A stretch of DNA of 64,000 nucleotides from Streptomyces minutiscleroticus. Its GTDB lineage: Bacteria > Actinomycetota > Actinomycetes > Streptomycetales > Streptomycetaceae. The stretch is taken from positions 1-64,000 of the forward strand of contig NZ_BMVU01000005.1 in NCBI RefSeq assembly GCF_014650875.1. The letters are read 5' to 3'. Positions 39,489-48,948 of this stretch are shown one piece after another (position 1 is the first letter of the stretch; the number at the start of each line of letters is the position of its first letter). A program made the position numbers and the translations under genes. Under the pieces are notes generated by a model. That model had not been told where the DNA came from and did no database searches. It saw nothing but the letters and a program-made list of their open reading frames with translations.

Positions 39489-41753
39489 TCACGGGGCCGC
39501 GGCGCGGGGGGAGAGCCGGAAGTCGAGGGCCGTGCAGCGCCGTCCCGCGGAGACCGTGCGCACCGCCTGTCCTATCGCCTTGCGCGAGCCGACGAGGACG
39601 ACGAGCTTCTTGGCGCGGGTCACCGCCGTGTAGAGCAGATTGCGCTGGAGCATCATCCAGGCCCCGGTGGTGACGGGGATCACCACGGCCGGGTACTCGC
39701 TGCCCTGGGAGCGGTGGATCGTCACGGCGTACGCGTGCGCCAGCTCGTCCAGCTCGTCGAACTCGTACGGAACCTCCTCGTCCTCGTCCGTGAGCACCGT
39801 CAGCCGCTGCTCGACGGGGTCGAGCGCGGTCACCACGCCGACGGTGCCGTTGAAGACGCCGTTCGCGCCCTTCTCGTAATTGTTGCGAATCTGGGTGACC
39901 TTGTCGCCGACCCGGAAGACGCGTCCGCCGAAACGCTTCTCGGGGACGTCCGGACGGCCGGGGGTGACCGCCTGCTGGAGCAGGCCGTTCAGGGTGCCCG
40001 CGCCGGCCGGGCCGCGGTGCATGGGGGCCAGGACCTGGACGTCGCGGCGCGGGTCGAGGCCGAACTTCGCGGGGATGCGGCGGGCCGCCACGTCCACCGT
40101 GAGCCGCCCCGCCTCCTCCGTGTCGTCCTCGACGAAGAGGAAGAAGTCCTTCATGCCCTGGGTCACGGGGTGGTGCCCGGAGTTGATGCGGTGGGCGTTG
40201 GTGACCACGCCGGACTGCTGGGCCTGCCGGAAGACCTTGGTGAGCCGGACGGCCGGGATCGGGCTGCCGTCGGCGAGCAGGTCGCGCAGCACCTCGCCCG
40301 CGCCGACGCTGGGCAGCTGGTCCACGTCCCCGACGAAGAGCAGGTGGCCGCCCGGGGGCACCGCCTTGACCAGCTTGTTCGCCAGGAGGAGGTCCAGCAT
40401 GGAAGCCTCGTCGACGACGACCAGGTCGGCGTCCAGGGGGCGGTCGCGGTCGTAGGCCGCGTCCCCGCCCGGCTTCAGCTCCAGCAGGCGGTGGACCGTG
40501 GACGCCTCGGCGCCCGTCAGCTCGGCCAGGCGCTTGGCCGCGCGGCCCGTGGGGGCGGCCAGGACGACCTTGGCCCTCTTGGCGCGGGCCAGCTCCACGA
40601 TCGAGCGGACCGTGAAGGACTTGCCGCAGCCGGGGCCGCCGGTGAGCACCGCGACCTTCTCGGTGAGGGCGAGGCGGACCGCCGCCTCCTGCTCGGGGGC
40701 CAGCTCCGCGCCCGTGCGCCCGTGCAGCCAGCCGAGCGCCTTGTCCCAGGCCACGTCCCGGAAGGCGGGCATGCGGTCCTCGCCGGTGCGCAGCAGCCGC
40801 AGCAGCTGGGCGGAGAGGGACAGCTCGGCGCGGTGGAAGGGGACCAGGTAGACGGCGGTGACGGGGTCCCCGCCGTCGGGTCCCGGGACCTTCTCGCGGA
40901 TGACGCCGGGCTCCTCCTCGTCGCCGGCCGGCTCGGCCAGCTCCGCCAGGCACTCGATGACCAGGCCCGTGTCCACCTGGAGGAGCTTGACCGCGTCCGC
41001 GATCAGCTGCTCCTCGGGGAGGTAGCAGTGGCCCTGGTCTGCGGACTGCGACAGCGCGTACTGCAGGCCGGCCTTGACGCGCTCCGGGCTGTCGTGCGGG
41101 ATGCCGACCGACTGCGCGATGCGGTCGGCGGTCAGGAAGCCGATGCCCCAGACGTCGGCCGCCAGGCGGTAGGGCTGGTTCTTGACCACCGAGATCGAGG
41201 CGTCGCCGTACTTCTTGTAGATGCGCACGGCGATGGAGGTGGAGACCTCGACGGTCTGGAGGAAGAGCATGACCTCCTTGATCGCCTTCTGCTCCTCCCA
41301 GGCGTCGGCGATCTTCTTGGTGCGCTTGGGGCCGAGGCCGGGGACCTCGATCAGCCGCTTGGGCTCCTCCTCGATGATCTGCAGCGTGTCCAGCCCGAAG
41401 TGCTGCGTGATGCGGTCGGCGAAGACCGGGCCGATGCCCTTGACCAGGCCGGACCCCAGGTAGCGGCGGATGCCCTGGATGGTGGCGGGCAGCACCGTCG
41501 TGTAGTTCTCGACCGTGAACTGCTTGCCGTACTGGGGATGGGAGCCCCAACGGCCCTCCATGCGCAGCGACTCCCCGACCTGGGCGCCGAGCAGCGAGCC
41601 CACGACCGTGAGCAGGTCGCCGGCGCCGCGGCCGGTGTCGACCCGGGCGACGGTGTAGCCGTTCTCCTCGTTGGCGTACGTGATGCGTTCCAGGACGCCT
41701 TCCAGGACCGCCAGGTGACGGACCCCGGCCTGGTTCCCCGCCTGATTGGACAT
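39489..41753 (-). CDS. recD2: ATP-dependent RecD2 (SF1B) DNA helicase
   Basis: 754 residues. N-terminal OB-like and helix-hairpin-helix region (GLGPKRTKKIADAWEEQK; GIGFLTADRIAQSVGI), then SF1 helicase domains with Walker A TGGPGCGKSFT (near 367-376), Walker B VVVDEASMLD, motif III LLFVGDVDQLPSVG, LTKVFRQAQ, and the C-terminal UvrD-like block AYAVTIHRSQGSEYPAVVIP and LLYTAVTRAKKLVVLVG. It is a 5'-3' helicase in DNA repair in organisms where it acts without RecBC. Start: ATG 41753. Single gene with a terminator at 39386. Confidence 0.96.
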   Translation of the reverse strand: MSNQAGNQAGVRHLAVLEGVLERITYANEENGYTVARVDTGRGAGDLLTVVGSLLGAQVGESLRMEGRWGSHPQYGKQFTVENYTTVLPATIQGIRRYLGSGLVKGIGPVFADRITQHFGLDTLQIIEEEPKRLIEVPGLGPKRTKKIADAWEEQKAIKEVMLFLQTVEVSTSIAVRIYKKYGDASISVVKNQPYRLAADVWGIGFLTADRIAQSVGIPHDSPERVKAGLQYALSQSADQGHCYLPEEQLIADAVKLLQVDTGLVIECLAELAEPAGDEEEPGVIREKVPGPDGGDPVTAVYLVPFHRAELSLSAQLLRLLRTGEDRMPAFRDVAWDKALGWLHGRTGAELAPEQEAAVRLALTEKVAVLTGGPGCGKSFTVRSIVELARAKRAKVVLAAPTGRAAKRLAELTGAEASTVHRLLELKPGGDAAYDRDRPLDADLVVVDEASMLDLLLANKLVKAVPPGGHLLFVGDVDQLPSVGAGEVLRDLLADGSPIPAVRLTKVFRQAQQSGVVTNAHRINSGHHPVTQGMKDFFLFVEDDTEEAGRLTVDVAARRIPAKFGLDPRRDVQVLAPMHRGPAGAGTLNGLLQQAVTPGRPDVPEKRFGGRVFRVGDKVTQIRNNYEKGANGVFNGTVGVVTALDPVEQRLTVLTDEDEEVPYEFDELDELAHAYAVTIHRSQGSEYPAVVIPVTTGAWMMLQRNLLYTAVTRAKKLVVLVGSRKAIGQAVRTVSAGRRCTALDFRLSPRAAAP

Positions 41754-41933
41754 GATCCGACGCTACCGCCGGGGTACGACATCGCGGGCGCGCCCCCGCC
41801 TTTCCCGTGGACGGAGCGGCGCCTCCCCGTGGACGGGGTGCCTCCCGCGGACGGACGGAGGCGGGCAGCGGGCGGGCGGACGCCGGACGGCCGCCTGGTC
41901 ACGATCCGGTCTCGGAGTCTTGCGCACCTGCCG

Positions 41934-41969
41934 TGTAATCGTTTCCAATCTCCTGTGTAATCGATTCCA
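41934..41969 (+). promoter_or_regulatory. Twin LacI-family operators
   Basis: TGTAATCGTTTCCA (41934-41947) and TGTAATCGATTCCA (41956-41969) both fit TGnAAnCGnTTnCA. They start 22 bases apart, two helical turns, and end 15 bases before the regulator start. They likely give autoregulation of the ribose operon. Confidence 0.85.
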
Positions 41970-41984
41970 CGAGGAGGTGGAGCG

Positions 41985-43070
41985 ATGGCGGGCATCAAGG
42001 ACGTCGCCGCCGAGGCCGGAGTATCCGTCGCCACGGTGTCCCGTGTGCTCAACGACCATCCCTCGGTCAGCCCGGACGCGCGCTCCCGCGTGCTCGCCGC
42101 CGTCGCGGCCCTGGGCTACCGCCCCAACGCCGTGGCCCGCTCCCTGCGCACCGACCAGACCCGGGCCCTCGGCCTGGTCATCAGCGACGTGCTCAACCCG
42201 TACTTCACCGAGCTGGCCCGCTCCGTGGAGGAGGAGGCCCGCGCGCTCGGCTACAGCGTCGTCATCGGCAACGCCGACGAGCGGCCCGACCTCCAGGACC
42301 ACCACGTCCGCACACTCCTGGACCGGCGCATCGACGGGCTGCTGGTCTCCCCCGCCGACGGCGGCTCGCCGCTGATGCTGGAGGCCGCGCGCGCGGGGAC
42401 CCCCATGGTCTTCGTCGACCGCTGGATCCCGGGCCTCGACGTGCCGGTGGTCCGGGCGGACGGCCGGGGCGCGGTGCGCGACCTCGTCGCCCATCTGCAC
42501 GGGCTCGGCCACCGCAGGCTCGCGATCATCGCGGGTCCGGCGGCCACCACGACCGGCAGCGAGCGCGTGGAGGCCTTCCGCGCGGCCCTGGCCGAGTACG
42601 GCGTGGGCCTGCCCGACGCCTACGTGGGCCAGGGCGACTTCCAGGCGGAGAGCGGGCGGCGGGCCACCGAGCGGTTCCTGGACCTGCCCGAGCCGCCCGA
42701 GGTCGTCTTCGCGGCGGACAACCTGATGGCCCTGGGGGCGTTGGACGCGATCCGCGCGCGCGGGATGCGGGTCCCCGAGGACATCGCGCTCGCCGCGTTC
42801 GACGACATCCCGTGGTTCGTGCACACCGACCCGCCGGTCACCGCCGTCGCCCAGCCCACCGGCGAGCTGGGCCGGGCCGCCGTACGGGCCCTGGTCGACC
42901 GCATCGAGGGCCGGACGCCGCGGTCCGTGACCCTGCCCGCCCGCCTCGTCGTGCGCCGCTCGTGCGGCGAGAGCGACGAGGGCGGCGAGGGCACCGGCCG
43001 CCCGGGGGCCGGCGCCCCGGCCGGCGCCCCCGAGACCCCCGCCTCCCGCGTGCAAAGGAGCACCCCGTGA
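41985..43070 (+). CDS. LacI-family transcriptional regulator (RbsR-like)
   Basis: 361 residues. N-terminal HTH MAGIKDVAAEAGVSVATVSRVLNDHPSVS with hinge helix NAVARSLRTDQT, then a periplasmic-binding-like effector domain (LGLVISDVLNPYFTELARSVE; FAADNLMALGALDAIRARGM; AAFDDIPWF). It represses the operon it heads until a sugar, probably ribose or a ribose derivative, binds. Start: ATG 41985 behind GAGGAGGTGGAG. The C-terminal 30 residues are G/A/P-rich. The downstream rbsA gene begins inside its stop codon. Confidence 0.94.
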   Translation: MAGIKDVAAEAGVSVATVSRVLNDHPSVSPDARSRVLAAVAALGYRPNAVARSLRTDQTRALGLVISDVLNPYFTELARSVEEEARALGYSVVIGNADERPDLQDHHVRTLLDRRIDGLLVSPADGGSPLMLEAARAGTPMVFVDRWIPGLDVPVVRADGRGAVRDLVAHLHGLGHRRLAIIAGPAATTTGSERVEAFRAALAEYGVGLPDAYVGQGDFQAESGRRATERFLDLPEPPEVVFAADNLMALGALDAIRARGMRVPEDIALAAFDDIPWFVHTDPPVTAVAQPTGELGRAAVRALVDRIEGRTPRSVTLPARLVVRRSCGESDEGGEGTGRPGAGAPAGAPETPASRVQRSTP

Positions 43071-44641
43071 GCAACCCGGACGAACTGCTGCGTATCGAAG
43101 GGGTGCGCAAGGCCTTCCCCGGTGTGGTCGCGCTCGACGGTGTCGACTTCGACCTGCGCCGCGGCGAGGTGCACGTCCTGCTCGGCGAGAACGGCGCGGG
43201 CAAGAGCACCCTCATCAAGATGCTCTCCGGCGCCCACCGGCCCGACTCCGGGCGGATCCTCGTGGGCGGCGAGGAGGTGCGCATCCAGGACGCGCAGAGC
43301 GCGGAGCGGCTCGGCATCGCCACCATCTACCAGGAGTTCAACCTCGTCCCCGACCTGACGGTCGCCGAGAACATCTTCCTGGGGCGGCAGCCGCGCCGCC
43401 TGGGGATGATCGACCGCAAGAGGATGGAGGCGGACGCGGCCGCCCTCCTGGAGCGGGTCGGCGTGCGCGTGTCCCCGCGCGCGCGGGTGCGCGAACTGGG
43501 CATCGCCCGCCTCCAGATGGTCGAGATCGCCAAGGCCCTCAGCCTGGACGCCCGCGTCCTGATCATGGACGAGCCGACGGCCGTGCTCACCTCCGAGGAG
43601 GTCGACAAGCTCTTCGCGATCGTGCGCCGGCTGCGCGAGGACGGCGTCGGCATCGTCTTCATCACGCACCACCTGGAGGAGATCGCCGCCCTGGGCGACC
43701 GGGTGACGGTGATCCGCGACGGCAGGAGCGTGGGCCGGGTGCCCGCCTCCACGCCCGAGGACGAGCTCGTGCGCCTGATGGTGGGCCGCAGCATCGACCA
43801 GCAGTACCCGCGCGAGCGGACCGGGACGGGCGCTCCCCTGCTGAGGGTCGAGGGCCTCACCCGGGACGGCGTCTTCCACGACGTGCGCTTCGAGGTGCGG
43901 GCCGGCGAGGTCGTCGGCATCGCGGGCCTCGTCGGCGCGGGCCGCACGGAGGTCGTACGGGCCGTCTTCGGCGCCGACCCCTACGACGCGGGCACGGTCG
44001 AGGTCGCCGGTACGCGGCTGCCCCGGCACGACGTCAACGCCGCCATGGCCGCCGGCATCGGGCTCGTGCCCGAGGACCGCAAGGGCCAGGGGCTGGTCCT
44101 TGACGCGTCCGTGGAGGAGAACCTCGGCCTGGTCACGCTGCGCTCGGCGACCCGCGCCGGGCTCGTCGACCGCAGGGCGCAGCACACGGCCGCCGCCCGG
44201 ATCGCGGAGCAGCTCGGCGTGCGCATGGCGGGCCTCGGCCAGCACGTGCGCACCCTGTCCGGCGGCAACCAGCAGAAGGTCGTCATCGGCAAGTGGCTGC
44301 TCGCCGACATCAAGGTGCTGATCCTCGACGAGCCCACCCGCGGCATCGACGTCGGCGCCAAGGTCGAGATCTACCAGCTGATCAACGAGCTCACCGCCGC
44401 CGGGCACGCCGTCCTGATGGTCTCCAGCGACCTGCCCGAGGTGCTCGGCATGAGCGACCGGGTGCTGGTGATGGCCCAGGGCCGCGTCGCGGGCGAACTC
44501 TCCGCCGCCGAGGCCACCCAGGACGCCGTCATGGCGCTCGCCGTCTCCACCGACGGCACCACCCCGCACGACGGCGCCGCCGTCGGCACCGACATCCACC
44601 CCGACAACGACGTCGACAAGGAGGCCCCCCGTGGCCACTGA
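43067..44641 (+). CDS. rbsA: Ribose-type ABC transporter ATP-binding protein
   Basis: 524 residues, two fused ATPase domains as usual for CUT2 sugar transporters. First domain: Walker A GENGAGKST (near 40), QEFNLVPDLTVAENIFLG, signature-region LGIARLQMVEIAKAL, Walker B LIMDEPTAVL. Second domain: degenerate Walker A GLVGAGRTEVVRA, EDRKGQGLVLDASVEENL, LSGGNQQKVVIGKWL, LILDEPTRGID. Start: GTG 43067 in a GTGA overlap, behind AAAGGAG. It energises the fused permease/binding protein encoded next. Confidence 0.95.
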   Translation: MSNPDELLRIEGVRKAFPGVVALDGVDFDLRRGEVHVLLGENGAGKSTLIKMLSGAHRPDSGRILVGGEEVRIQDAQSAERLGIATIYQEFNLVPDLTVAENIFLGRQPRRLGMIDRKRMEADAAALLERVGVRVSPRARVRELGIARLQMVEIAKALSLDARVLIMDEPTAVLTSEEVDKLFAIVRRLREDGVGIVFITHHLEEIAALGDRVTVIRDGRSVGRVPASTPEDELVRLMVGRSIDQQYPRERTGTGAPLLRVEGLTRDGVFHDVRFEVRAGEVVGIAGLVGAGRTEVVRAVFGADPYDAGTVEVAGTRLPRHDVNAAMAAGIGLVPEDRKGQGLVLDASVEENLGLVTLRSATRAGLVDRRAQHTAAARIAEQLGVRMAGLGQHVRTLSGGNQQKVVIGKWLLADIKVLILDEPTRGIDVGAKVEIYQLINELTAAGHAVLMVSSDLPEVLGMSDRVLVMAQGRVAGELSAAEATQDAVMALAVSTDGTTPHDGAAVGTDIHPDNDVDKEAPRGH

Positions 44642-46586
44642 CACGCTCAAGAGCGGCGGGGGCGCGGGCAGCGCCTCGGGCGGCCTGCGCCGCCTGCTGC
44701 TCGACAACGGCGCGCTGACCGCCCTGATCGTCCTGGTCATCGCCCTGTCGCTGCTCTCCGGCGACTTCCTGACCACCCAGAACCTGCTGAACGTCGGCGT
44801 GCAGGCCGCCGTCACCGCGATCCTCGCCTTCGGCGTCACCTTCGTGATCGTCTCGGCCGGCATCGACCTCTCGGTCGGCTCGGTGGCGGCCCTGTCGGCC
44901 ACGGTCCTGGCCTGGAGCGCCACCTCGCAGGGCGTACCGGTCTGGATCGCCGTGCTCCTCGCGGTCGTCACCGGCATCGCCTGCGGCCTGGTCAACGGCT
45001 TCCTCGTCGCGTACGGGAAGCTGCCGCCGTTCATCGCGACGCTCGCCATGCTGTCGGTGGGCCGCGGCCTGTCCCTGGTGATCTCGCAGGGCAGCCCGAT
45101 CGCCGTCCCGTCGTCCGTGTCGCACCTCGGCGACACCGTCGGCGGCTGGCTGCCGGTGCCCGTCCTGGTCATGATCGTCCTCGGTCTGGTCACCGCCTTC
45201 GTCCTGGGCCGCACGTACATCGGCCGCTCCATGTACGCCATCGGCGGCAACGAGGAGGCCGCGCGCCTGTCGGGCCTGCGCGTGAAGCGGCAGAAGCTCG
45301 TCGTCTACGCCCTGTCGGGCCTGTTCGCCGCGGCGGCCGGCATCGTCCTGGCGGCCCGGCTGTCCTCGGCGCAGCCGCAGGCCGCGCAGGGCTACGAGCT
45401 GGACGCGATCGCCGCGGTCGTCATCGGCGGGGCGAGCCTGTCCGGCGGCGTCGGCAAGGCCTCGGGCACGCTCATCGGCGCGCTGATCCTGGCGGTGCTG
45501 CGCAACGGCCTCAACCTCCTGTCGGTGTCGGCGTTCTGGCAGCAGGTCGTGATCGGCGTCGTCATCGCGCTGGCGGTGCTGCTGGACACCGTGCGCCGCA
45601 GGGCCGGGGCGGCTCCGGCCGCGTCCGGCGCGGGCGGGGCGGCGGGCCGCAAGGGCCCGCAGGCGGCGAAGTTCGCCCTGGCGGCCGTGGTCGTGGCCGC
45701 GGTGGTCGCCGCGATGTCCTTCCTCACGGGCAACTCGTCCTCGTCCGCGAACAAGGTGGGCCTGTCCCTCTCCACCCTGAACAACCCGTTCTTCGTGCAG
45801 ATGCGGGCGGGCGCCGAGGAGGCCGCGAAGGAGGCGGGCGCCGACCTGACCGTGACCGACGCCCAGAACGACGCCTCGCAGCAGGCCAACCAGCTGCAGA
45901 ACTTCACCGGCGAGGGCATCGGCGCGATCGTCGTCAACCCGGTCGACTCCGACGCCGTGGGCCCGGCGGTCCGCTCGGCGAACGACGCGGACATCCCGGT
46001 GGTCGCCGCCGACCGCGGCGTCAACAAGGCGAGGACGGCGACGCTGGTCGCCTCCGACAACGTCGCGGGCGGCAGGCTCGCCGCGAAGTCCCTCGCCGAG
46101 AAGCTGGGCGGCAAGGGCGAGATCGTGATCCTCCAGGGCACGGCCGGCACCTCCGCCAGCCGCGAGCGCGGCGCGGGCTTCGCCGAGGGTCTGAAGGCCT
46201 ACCCCGGCATCAAGGTCCTCGCCAGGCAGCCGGCCGACTTCGACCGCACCAAGGGCCTGGACGTCATGACCAACCTGCTCCAGTCCCACCCGGGCGTCGA
46301 CGGCGTCTTCGCGGAGAACGACGAGATGGCGCTCGGCGCGGCCAAGGCCCTCGGCGCCAAGGCCGGCAGGTCCGTCGCGGTCGTCGGCTTCGACGGCACG
46401 CCGGACGGCCTGGCGGCGGTGGAGAAGGGCATGCTGTACGCGTCCGTCGCCCAGCAGCCCAAGGAGCTGGGCCGGATCGCGGTCGAGAACGCGCTGCGCG
46501 CGGCGGACGGCAAGGAGGTCGGCGCGACGGTGAAGGTCCCGGTGAAGGTGGTGACGTCGCAGAACGTCGCCGACTTCACGTCCTGA
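44631..46586 (+). CDS. Fused ribose ABC permease and substrate-binding protein
   Basis: 651 residues. Residues 1-325 are a complete CUT2 permease (RbsC type): AVTAILAFGVTFVIVSAGIDLSVGSV, GRGLSLVISQGSPIAV, YAIGGNEEAARLSGLRVKRQK, AVVIGGASLSGGVGKASGT. A G/A linker and one extra membrane helix (KFALAAVVVAAVVAAMSFLTG, about 343-363) lead to a type-I periplasmic-binding protein (NKVGLSLSTLNNPFFVQMRAGAEEA, AENDEMALGAAKAL, VAVVGFDGTPDG). Thus the binding protein is tethered outside on its own permease instead of being a lipoprotein. Start: GTG 44631 behind AAGGAGG, 11-base overlap with rbsA. The gene order implies ribose; a related sugar is possible. Confidence 0.94.
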   Translation: MATDTLKSGGGAGSASGGLRRLLLDNGALTALIVLVIALSLLSGDFLTTQNLLNVGVQAAVTAILAFGVTFVIVSAGIDLSVGSVAALSATVLAWSATSQGVPVWIAVLLAVVTGIACGLVNGFLVAYGKLPPFIATLAMLSVGRGLSLVISQGSPIAVPSSVSHLGDTVGGWLPVPVLVMIVLGLVTAFVLGRTYIGRSMYAIGGNEEAARLSGLRVKRQKLVVYALSGLFAAAAGIVLAARLSSAQPQAAQGYELDAIAAVVIGGASLSGGVGKASGTLIGALILAVLRNGLNLLSVSAFWQQVVIGVVIALAVLLDTVRRRAGAAPAASGAGGAAGRKGPQAAKFALAAVVVAAVVAAMSFLTGNSSSSANKVGLSLSTLNNPFFVQMRAGAEEAAKEAGADLTVTDAQNDASQQANQLQNFTGEGIGAIVVNPVDSDAVGPAVRSANDADIPVVAADRGVNKARTATLVASDNVAGGRLAAKSLAEKLGGKGEIVILQGTAGTSASRERGAGFAEGLKAYPGIKVLARQPADFDRTKGLDVMTNLLQSHPGVDGVFAENDEMALGAAKALGAKAGRSVAVVGFDGTPDGLAAVEKGMLYASVAQQPKELGRIAVENALRAADGKEVGATVKVPVKVVTSQNVADFTS

Positions 46587-46630
46587 CGCCCGGTACGCGG
46601 CCCGCACCCACAGGAACGGAAAGAGGACTG

Positions 46631-47530
46631 ATGTACGACTACGACCTGCTGGTCGTGGGCTCGGCCAACGCCGATCTGGTGATCGGCGTCGAGCGCCGGC
46701 CCGGCGCCGGGGAGACGGTCCTCGGCTCCGACCTGGCCGTCCACCCCGGCGGCAAGGGCGGCAACCAGGCGGTGGCGGCGGCCCGCCTCGGCGCGCGCAC
46801 GGCGCTGCTGGCGCGGGTCGGCGACGACGCGCACGGCCGGCTGCTGCTGGACGCGCAGCGCGCGGCGGGCGTCGACACCTCCGGCGTCCTGGTCGGCGGC
46901 GCCCCCACCGGCGTCGCGCTGATCACGGTGGACCCCTCCGGGGACAACAGCATCGTGGTCTCCCCGGGCGCGAACTCCCGCCTGACGCCCGCCGACCTGA
47001 GGGACGCGCAGGCGCTCCTCGCGGCGTCCCGGGTGGTCTCGACGCAGCTGGAGATCCCCCTGGAGACGGTGGTCGAGACGGTCCGGAACCTGGCTCCCGG
47101 CACCCGCTTCGTCCTCAACCCCTCCCCGCCGCGGGAACTGCCGCGGGAGGTCCTGGCGGCCTGCGACCCGCTGATCGTCAACGAGCACGAGGCCCGGGTG
47201 GTCCTCGGCGGCGCGGCCGGCGGCGGGCCGGAGGAGTGGGCGGCCGGGCTGCTGGAGCTCGGCCCCCGCTCGGTGGTGATCACCCTCGGCGCCGCGGGCG
47301 CCCTGGTGGCCGACGCGTCCGGCACGGCCCGCGTCCCGTCCGTCGCGGTGGAGGCCGTGGACACGACGGGCGCGGGCGACGCCTTCACCGCGGCCCTGGC
47401 CTGGCGGCTCGGGCGGGGCGAGGCCCTGGCCGAGGCCGCCGGGTACGCGGCACGCGTGGGCGCCGCGGCCGTCACCAAGGAGGGCGCCCAGGCGTCGTAC
47501 CCGACCGCGCAGGAGGTCGACGCGCTGTGA
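46631..47530 (+). CDS. rbsK: Ribokinase
   Basis: 299 residues, PfkB fold. Phosphorylates ribose to ribose-5-phosphate. Motifs: VVGSANADLVIGVERRPGAGE, substrate site HPGGKGGNQAVAAARLG, FVLNPSPPRELP, LIVNEHEARVVLGG, and the ATP/anion-hole motif DTTGAGDAFTAALAWRL with catalytic aspartate. Start: ATG 46631 behind GGAAAGAGGA, 44 bases past the transporter. rbsD overlaps its stop. Confidence 0.95.
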   Translation: MYDYDLLVVGSANADLVIGVERRPGAGETVLGSDLAVHPGGKGGNQAVAAARLGARTALLARVGDDAHGRLLLDAQRAAGVDTSGVLVGGAPTGVALITVDPSGDNSIVVSPGANSRLTPADLRDAQALLAASRVVSTQLEIPLETVVETVRNLAPGTRFVLNPSPPRELPREVLAACDPLIVNEHEARVVLGGAAGGGPEEWAAGLLELGPRSVVITLGAAGALVADASGTARVPSVAVEAVDTTGAGDAFTAALAWRLGRGEALAEAAGYAARVGAAAVTKEGAQASYPTAQEVDAL

Positions 47531-47916
47531 AGAGGGCCGGAATCCTCAACCGCCACCTGGCCGGCGCGCTGGCCGCGCTGGGCCACGGCGACACCGTGCT
47601 GGTCTGCGACGCGGGCCTGCCGATCCCGGACGGCCCGCGCCTGGTGGACCTGGCCTTCCGCGCCGGGGTCCCGTCCTTCGCGGACGTCCTCGACGGCCTG
47701 CTGGACGAGCTGGTCGTGGAGGGCGCGACGGCGGCCCGCGAGGTCACGGAGGCGAACCCCGCGGCCTCCGCCCTCCTGACGGCCCGCCTCCCCGGTCTGG
47801 CCCTGATCCCGCACGACGACCTGAAGGCGGGATCGGCGCGGGCCCGCCTGATCGTCCGCACCGGCGAGGCGACCCCGTACGCCAACGTCCTGCTGCGCTG
47901 CGGCGTGTTCTTCTGA
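47527..47916 (+). CDS. rbsD: D-ribose pyranase
   Basis: 129 residues. Interconverts beta-pyranose and beta-furanose ribose so that ribokinase can act. Conserved N-terminus GILNRHLAGALAALGHGDTVLVCDAGLPIP with catalytic histidine and C-terminus TGEATPYANVLLRCGVFF are intact. Start: GTG 47527 in a GTGA overlap with rbsK. Last gene of the operon; a 13-bp hairpin follows. Confidence 0.95.
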   Translation: MKRAGILNRHLAGALAALGHGDTVLVCDAGLPIPDGPRLVDLAFRAGVPSFADVLDGLLDELVVEGATAAREVTEANPAASALLTARLPGLALIPHDDLKAGSARARLIVRTGEATPYANVLLRCGVFF

Positions 47917-47937
47917 CCCCGCCCGCCGCACACGTTT

Positions 47938-47967
47938 CGAGGGGCCCGGTCACGACCGGGCCCCTCG
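47938..47967. terminator. Bidirectional 13-bp hairpin
   Basis: CGAGGGGCCCGGT-CACG-ACCGGGCCCCTCG, 22 bases past rbsD, between convergent operons. Confidence 0.9.
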
Positions 47968-48120
47968 GCTTCCCCACCCGTCAGGACTTCGCGGATCCCC
48001 CCGGATCCCTCCCCCGGAAACCCCGACGCCACGTACGACCCGCCGGGCCCCGAAAGGGTTGCACGGGATTCCGGAAATTCTTTCCGGCCTCCGCTCACCG
48101 GCGCGAACGGGCGCCCGGCC

Positions 48121-48948
48121 CTACTCCGTGTGCGCCACGAACCGGCGGGCCGTCTCCGCCAGCACCTCGCGCCCGTCGCGGGCCCACAGGCCGTCGTTGA
48201 ACAGCTCCACCTCGATGGGGCCGGTGTAGCCGGCCGCCTCCACGTACCCCTGCCACTCCCGCATGTCGACCGCCCCGTCCCCGATCTGCCCGCGGCCGTT
48301 GAGGACGCCCTCGGGCAGCGGGGTGACCCAGTCGGCCAGCTGGAAGATGTGGATGCGCCCGCCTGCGCCCGCGCGGGCGATCTCCGCCGGGGCCCGGTCG
48401 TCCCACCAGACGTGGTACGTGTCCACGGTCACCCCGACCTGGTGCGCGGGGAAGCGCTCCGCGAGGTCCAGGGCCTGGGTCAGGGTGGAGACGACGCAGC
48501 GGTCGGAGGCGAACATCGGGTGCAGCGGCTCGATGGCGAGCCGGACCCCGTGCTCCTCGGCGTACGGCCCCAGTTCGGCCAGCGCGTCGGCGATCCGCTC
48601 CCGGGCGCCGCGCAGGTCCTTCGACCCGGCGGGCAGCCCGCCCGAGACCAGGACCAGCGTGTCGGTGCCCAGGGCCGCCGCCTCGTCGACGGCGGCGCGG
48701 TTGTCCGCCAGGGCCTTCGCCCGCTCCGCGGGGCCGACGGCCGTGAGGAAGCCGCCCCGGCACAGCGTCGTGACGCCCAGCCCCGCGTCGCGGACCAGCT
48801 TCGCGGCGGCCTCCACCCCGTACTCCCGCACGGGCTCGCGCCACAGCGCCACGTTCGAAACGCCCAGCTCGCCGCAGGCGTCCACGAGTTCGGGCAGCGA
48901 CAGCTGCCTCACGGTCATCTGGTTGATGCTGAAGCGGGAAAGACTCAC
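48121..48948 (-). CDS. Sugar phosphate isomerase/epimerase (TIM barrel)
   Basis: 275 residues of the AP-endonuclease-2-like TIM-barrel family (IolE, hydroxypyruvate isomerase, xylose isomerase-like). Landmarks: FSINQMTVRQLSLPELVDAC, LAIEPLHPMFASDRCVVST (metal glutamate), VGVTVDTYHVWWDDR (metal aspartate/histidine), IHIFQLADWVTPLP and YTGPIEVELFND (metal glutamate). It likely isomerises, epimerises or dehydrates a sugar or cyclitol intermediate. Start: GTG 48948 in a GTGA overlap with the DUF993 gene, behind GGAG. Third gene of a three-gene minus-strand operon; substrate unknown. Confidence 0.9.
   Translation of the reverse strand: MSLSRFSINQMTVRQLSLPELVDACGELGVSNVALWREPVREYGVEAAAKLVRDAGLGVTTLCRGGFLTAVGPAERAKALADNRAAVDEAAALGTDTLVLVSGGLPAGSKDLRGARERIADALAELGPYAEEHGVRLAIEPLHPMFASDRCVVSTLTQALDLAERFPAHQVGVTVDTYHVWWDDRAPAEIARAGAGGRIHIFQLADWVTPLPEGVLNGRGQIGDGAVDMREWQGYVEAAGYTGPIEVELFNDGLWARDGREVLAETARRFVAHTE

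Noticed and set aside
39482..41550. 690-residue frame overlapping recD2 in another frame
   Set aside because: R/G/P-rich shadow; the recD2 frame contains all helicase motifs.
42620..45250. 876-residue minus-strand frame opposite the ribose operon
   Set aside because: Antisense shadow rich in R/T/S/A; the plus strand encodes rbsA and the permease fusion with intact motifs.
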